Notes under the pieces: generated by a model
What the model was told of the DNA's origin: nothing
Seen by the model: the letters and a program-made list of their open reading frames with translations, nothing else
Database searches by the model: none
Shown here: one piece after another, positions 60,936 through 64,000 of the stretch
Layout of the letters: each line of letters opens with the position of its first letter
Numbering within the stretch: the stretch's first letter is position 1
Translations under genes and position numbers: made by a program
Source: RBG-16-34-14 sp963727535
Lineage (GTDB): Bacteria > Bacteroidota > Ignavibacteria > Ignavibacteriales > Ignavibacteriaceae
Length of the DNA: 64,000 nt
NCBI GenBank assembly: GCA_963727535.1
Contig: CAVSGR010000004.1
Span: 186,001 to 250,000, forward strand
Reading direction: 5' to 3'

Positions 60936-61421
60936 TGTTTCCCCTTGAGTGAATGTTTAATAAAAGACTTATTGGGTAAAGATATAGTGAGATAAAAATA
61001 AGTAATGGATAAAAAGCGAGAAGTAAAAAATTAGTAAACATATAACGCCTCACAGGCAATGTGTAAATATCCGTTAAATTGAAATTATAATCAATGAGGA
61101 AACTTTTAAGGATAGAACTTGTCTAAATTTACGTGCTTGAATAGAAAAAAATCCGTAGATATTTAGACGAAAAAGAATTTTTTCTTAATTTATTGTTTAT
61201 TGTAAAAGTAGAGGCAACGGAAAATAACGAAAAGATATAAACCCGTTCTGATTTATTTTATTATGGTTTATATCTGAGTCTATTAAAATATTAGATTAAA
61301 GAGCCGTGTTTAATTAATAATTAAGATTATCAGGCATATAAAAAGTATTGCATAAAGTATATTGACTATAATACCTAATTAAATTATCTTGACGAGAATA
61401 AAGGTAAAGGATTAAAATTGT
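60936..61421. other. AT-rich intergenic stretch
   Basis: These 486 bp between two divergent genes are very AT-rich. I see no convincing reading frame, RNA gene or repeat. TATAAT at 61367-61372 could be a -10 element for the gene at 61422, but no good -35 is placed before it. Confidence 0.5.
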
Positions 61422-61979
61422 ATGGAAGTTCAATTGTCGATAGTTACAAGACCGGGTAAATTTATTTTTAGACTGGCTAAAGATTTTTTTACCCCGTATG
61501 AATTTTGGGGAAGACAAAACCGCAATCAGTTTTTTGTTGGCTTAGTAATTACGGTTGCTTATTTTATTATTAATATTATTTTCAATTCTACCGGGACTCG
61601 AGCACTATTTATAAACTCTTCTAATGGATTGCTTGCGGCTATTTTTATTTGTGTAATGTTAATAATTGTAAGATTCTTTGCCGGAATGCTTAAAATCAGT
61701 TCTTCCAGTTTTCCTTGGTATGAAAAGTACATGCCGATGATAATTACTCTTTTAGGTCTAACTACTTTAATTGCCATGCAGAATTTAAACGGTAAAGGGG
61801 ATGATGATGCCGGATTATGGATAAACATAGTTGTTCTGCTTGTAATCTTTATTATAGCCGCGGGTCATTTTGTAGAAGGAAGTACTCATGAGAGAGCTAT
61901 GAAAATATGGTTTGCTCTTTTAGGCTATTTCTTTTCAGTAGTTGCTTTCTTTTATTTTTTAGAGACGTGGCTATACTAA
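61422..61979 (+). CDS. Integral membrane protein of unknown function
   Basis: A 185-residue protein with a soluble start (KDFFTPYEFWGRQNRNQFF) and five likely transmembrane helices (FVGLVITVAYFIINIIF, GLLAAIFICVMLIIVRFFAG, MPMIITLLGLTTLIAM, IVVLLVIFIIAAGHFV, FALLGYFFSVVAFFYFL). AAAGGTAAAGG precedes the ATG. No family motif was recognised, and it has no co-oriented close neighbour. Confidence 0.65.
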   Translation: MEVQLSIVTRPGKFIFRLAKDFFTPYEFWGRQNRNQFFVGLVITVAYFIINIIFNSTGTRALFINSSNGLLAAIFICVMLIIVRFFAGMLKISSSSFPWYEKYMPMIITLLGLTTLIAMQNLNGKGDDDAGLWINIVVLLVIFIIAAGHFVEGSTHERAMKIWFALLGYFFSVVAFFYFLETWLY

Positions 61980-62099
61980 ACTGCTTTTTATTCCGATCAG
62001 GAAATCATCTAAAAAGATTTATAATGAATAAGAATTCATCTTATTGTTGAACTTATGAATGTATATATCTATTTTTTAACCAGGGTTTTTAAATAAACA

Positions 62100-62195
62100 G
62101 GCGCGTTCGTCTAGTGGCTTAGGACATCGCCCTCTCAAGGCGGGGATCGCGGGTTCTCCCAAAGGGACTCCTTCGGAGGAATCCCGCAAGCATTA
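62100..62195 (+). pseudogene. tRNA-Glu pseudogene with 22-nt palindromic insert in the T-loop
   Basis: The sequence is identical to the intact tRNA-Glu from its first base through the T-stem (GCGGGTTC). Then 22 extra bases (62157-62178) are inserted exactly before GAATCCCGC. The insert and its edge can fold as TCCC/GGGA and CTCC-TTCG-GGAG hairpins. The 3' acceptor strand reads AAGCATT instead of ACGCGCT, so it no longer pairs well with GGCGCGT. It should not make a functional tRNA. Confidence 0.85.
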
Positions 62196-62231
62196 CTAAT
62201 TTTTAATTTTAATTTCTTATTTATATACTAA

Positions 62232-62477
62232 TTGTTTTATACATACGTATTGCTTAGTCTAAAAGATAAAAGCCATTATTATGGTTCTACAGGGAAAGAA
62301 ATTTCAGAGAGATTAAGCGAACACAATTCAGGTAAGGTAAAATATACAAAGGGACACCTACCATATAAGCTTCATTATTTTGAATCATTTAAGAGTAGGT
62401 CGGAAGCTAATCAAAGAGAAAGATTCTTTAAATCTGTAGAAGGATATCTTTGGCTAAAATCAAAAGGTATTATTTAA
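62232..62477 (+). CDS. GIY-YIG nuclease-domain protein
   Basis: An 81-residue single-domain protein of the YhbQ/UvrC-N type: FYTYVLLSLKDKSHYYGSTG gives the GIY-YIG strand pair (here YVL and YYG), ISERLSEHNSG carries the catalytic arginine helix, and RERFFKSVEGYLWLK the metal-binding glutamate. The start is TTG 62232, directly after a stop in the same frame. Such genes are common as short mobile-looking open frames in this phylum. Its position between two copies of tRNA-Glu suggests it moved there with, or caused, the duplication. Confidence 0.87.
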   Translation: MFYTYVLLSLKDKSHYYGSTGKEISERLSEHNSGKVKYTKGHLPYKLHYFESFKSRSEANQRERFFKSVEGYLWLKSKGII

Positions 62478-62560
62478 CATCTGAATTTGAGTGTTCAACT
62501 CGTTGTTGAACTTATGCTTGTATATATCTATTTTTTAATTAAGGTTTTTTAAAATAAACA

Positions 62561-62634
62561 GGCGCGTTCGTCTAGTGGCTTAGGACATCGCCCTCTCAAG
62601 GCGGGGATCGCGGGTTCGAATCCCGCACGCGCTA
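62561..62634 (+). tRNA. tRNA-Glu (CTC)
   Basis: A complete 74-nt cloverleaf: acceptor GGCGCGT/ACGCGCT (G1-T72 wobble), anticodon stem TCGCC/GGCGG with loop CTCTCAA (anticodon CTC), T-arm GCGGGTTCGAATCCCGC, discriminator A followed by C and a T-run. This is the intact copy of the pair. Confidence 0.93.
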
Positions 62635-62716
62635 CTTTTTATATTTCAAATCTCAAAAGTCAAATCTCAAATGTATTTTGTAATTTGAGTATTGTTTTGG
62701 CATCTCGATTTTTTTT

Positions 62717-63061
62717 ATGAAACGTTACGAAAAACATATTTTTATTTGTGAAAATAAAAGACCTCATGATGATCCTAAAGGTTGCTGTTTCGATAAAGGT
62801 GGTTCAGAAATAAAAGCAAAATTTAAGAAAAGATTGCTGGAACTTGGTCTCAAACCTGATGTACGTGCAAATACAAGCGGCTGTCTAGACGCCTGTGAAT
62901 TTGGTGCATCAGTTGTTATTTATCCGGAACAGGTTTGGTACGGCGGAGTAACTATTGATGATGTCGAAGAAATAATCCAAAGCCATATCATTAATAATAA
63001 ACCTGTCGAAAGGCTTTTTATAAAACATCCGAAGTTTAATAAAGATGCCGTCAAAACCTGA
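62717..63061 (+). CDS. Thioredoxin-like [2Fe-2S] ferredoxin domain protein
   Basis: A 114-residue protein of the (2Fe-2S) ferredoxin-domain family with thioredoxin fold: HIFICENKRP, KGCCFDKGG, then ANTSGCLDACEFGASVVIYP and VWYGGVTIDDVEEII. The cysteines in ICEN, GCC and GCLDAC are placed to ligate a [2Fe-2S] cluster. It is likely a soluble electron carrier. Its 3' end overlaps the start of nth by 17 bp, so the two are co-transcribed. Confidence 0.88.
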   Translation: MKRYEKHIFICENKRPHDDPKGCCFDKGGSEIKAKFKKRLLELGLKPDVRANTSGCLDACEFGASVVIYPEQVWYGGVTIDDVEEIIQSHIINNKPVERLFIKHPKFNKDAVKT

Positions 63062-63705
63062 TTTAACTTCTGAAAAGAAACGCGCCGGTAAAATTTTTTC
63101 TTTATTGAAAAAAGAGTATCCTGCACCTAAACCAGCTCTCAATTATCAAACTGCTTTTCAACTTTTAATTGCTACCATCCTTTCTGCTCAATGCACCGAT
63201 GCAAGAGTTAACATAGTAACAAAAGATATTTTCAAAAAATATAAAACACCTCAGGATTACATTGATGTTTCTTCAGAAGAGTTAGAAAAAGATATTTACT
63301 CGACCGGATTTTACAGGCAAAAAGCAAAAAGTATAAAACTGTGCTGCTTAGAACTTGTGGAAAAGTACAATGGGAAAAGTTCCCGCGGATTTTGATAAAT
63401 TGAATAAACTTCATGGTGTTGGAAGAAAAACCGCTTCCGTAGTTGCCGGAAATGCTTTCGGGATACCTTCTATTGCGGTAGATACTCATGTAAAAAGACT
63501 TTCAAATCTTTTAGGGTTTATTAACTCAAGTGATCCTGTTAAAATTGAAGTGAAGTTAAAAGAACTGCTTCCTGAAAAAGATTGGATAAATTCCTCTCAT
63601 TGGTTTATGTCTCACGGGAGAAAAATTTGTATTGCAAGAAGACCGAAATGTTTGCAATGTATGATTGGAAATTTTTGCCCTAGTTTTAATCCGGCAAATG
63701 AATAA
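63045..63705 (+). pseudogene. nth: Endonuclease III, single frameshift
   Basis: The first part reads NYQTAFQLLIATILSAQCTD and STGFYRQKAKSIK. One extra A in the A-run at about 63379 (GGGAAAAG) ends the frame; the next frame continues VPADFDKLNKLHGVGRKTAS with the catalytic lysine in the HhH motif, the aspartate in AVDTHVKR, and the [4Fe-4S] loop C-x6-C-x2-C-x5-C (CIARRPKCLQCMIGNFC). It removes oxidised pyrimidines and cuts the abasic site. The homopolymer position argues for a sequencing error. Confidence 0.92.
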
Positions 63706-63797
63706 AGAATAGATCATGCAATCAAAAGGAGAATGAATGTTTGCATGAATGCATTTATGCATGATCGCATTGATGAAACTTATAGGAGAGTATTGTT

Positions 63798-64000
63798 ATG
63801 GAAGACAAATCAAGAGACAGAAATTTTTGTTTATCACTTCTTAAAGAGTTTACAAAAAGTGAAAGTTTGCTTAAGCATGCATATGCTGTTGAAATTTGTG
63901 TTAGAGCTTATGCAAAAAAGTTTAACGAAGATGAAGAATTCTGGGGAAATGTAGCATTGCTTCATGACTTTGATTATGAAATGTATCCGACTGAAAATGA
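63798..64000 (+). CDS. HD-domain (HDIG-type) protein, 3'-truncated by the window
   Basis: ATG 63798 follows AGGAGA and opens a frame that runs off the window. The 67 visible residues (LLKEFTKSESLLKHAYAVEI, VRAYAKKFNEDEEFWGNVA, LLHDFDYEMYPTEN) match HDIG-type metal-dependent phosphohydrolases: the histidine in LLKHAYAVE and the His-Asp pair in LLHDFDYE would bind metal. The full activity cannot be judged because the rest is missing. An overlapping frame from 63733 is a shadow. Confidence 0.85.
   Translation, partial: MEDKSRDRNFCLSLLKEFTKSESLLKHAYAVEICVRAYAKKFNEDEEFWGNVALLHDFDYEMYPTEN

Larger units (their letters stand above)
62044..62634. repeat. Direct duplication of the tRNA-Glu locus around a GIY-YIG gene
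   Basis: About 55 bp of upstream sequence plus the tRNA-Glu gene occur twice, at 62044-62192 and 62503-62634, offset by 459-461 bp with few differences up to the T-arm. The left tRNA copy is damaged and the right copy is intact; the GIY-YIG reading frame lies between them. Confidence 0.85.

Noticed and set aside
61314..61517. Minus-strand frame in the AT-rich gap near 61.4 kb
   Set aside because: It overlaps the start of the membrane protein gene, lacks a ribosome-binding site and shows no domain pattern.
63733..63954. 73-codon plus-strand frame at the window end
   Set aside because: The HD-domain frame from 63798 fits a known family and has a good ribosome-binding site; the other is an overlapping shadow with cysteine/methionine-rich random composition.

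Overview
The window is about 64 kb of AT-rich, gene-dense bacterial chromosome. It most likely comes from the Ignavibacteria/Melioribacter branch (Ignavibacteriota) of the Bacteroidota-Chlorobi group. The reasons are: several secreted proteins end in the NYPNPFNPST-type type IX secretion (T9SS) sorting domain; there is a giant C25 (gingipain/PorU-like) peptidase; there is an HU-CCDC81/SPOR fusion and a tetrahydrobiopterin-type phenylalanine hydroxylase module; and promoters look like E. coli sigma-70 (TTGACT, 17-18 bp, TATATT) rather than the Bacteroidetes -33/-7 type. This placement is inferred from family knowledge. No rRNA lies in the window.

Layout. 1-5.6 kb: surface-glycan operon (two glycosyltransferases, acyltransferase, two DegT-type proteins, phosphoglycosyl transferase). 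5.7-11.5 kb: PorU-like C25 protein. 11.6-18.0 kb: glmS, tRNA-Phe, a T9SS cupredoxin, an NmrA-like protein, and a purC-DUF971-pgsA-pgpA operon. 18.2-21.8 kb: cinA-thpR-recA-recX. 21.8-28.8 kb: murB, a Nudix hydrolase, two peroxiredoxins and a pterin module (phenylalanine hydroxylase, 6-pyruvoyltetrahydropterin synthase, folE, two short-chain dehydrogenases), interspersed with two S23-type four-helix-bundle genes. 28.8-31.1 kb: an ECF sigma factor, its putative anti-sigma factor and two Spy-like periplasmic proteins, read from a divergent pair of near-identical ECF-type promoters. 31.2-40.7 kb: tRNA-Leu, TPR proteins, an outer-membrane barrel, an HU-SPOR protein and ExbB-ExbD-TonB. 40.7-42.9 kb: minus-strand membrane-protein operon. 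43.0-49.6 kb: a mutasome-like operon with a split, order-inverted DnaE polymerase, a DUF72 protein and Pol IV, behind a promoter overlapped by a perfect 18-bp palindrome. 49.7-54.0 kb: two-component signalling. 54.0-58.7 kb: three damaged secreted surface-protein genes. 58.8-64 kb: a WecA/MraY-like transferase, tRNA-Gln, a candidate small RNA, hypothetical proteins, a duplicated tRNA-Glu locus carrying a GIY-YIG nuclease gene, a [2Fe-2S] protein, nth and a truncated HD-domain gene.

Two features run through the window. First, many genes that should be intact (nth, dinB, exbD, the hydroxylase, WecA-like) carry single-base frameshifts, several at homopolymers, which suggests sequence errors as much as gene decay. 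Second, short palindromic repeats are scattered between genes and also sit in frame inside the polymerase gene.

The strongest candidates for something undescribed are the permuted split DnaE with its candidate SOS-type operator, the divergent ECF promoter pair, the tRNA-Glu/GIY-YIG duplication, and the C-rich-loop small RNA at about 60.35 kb.
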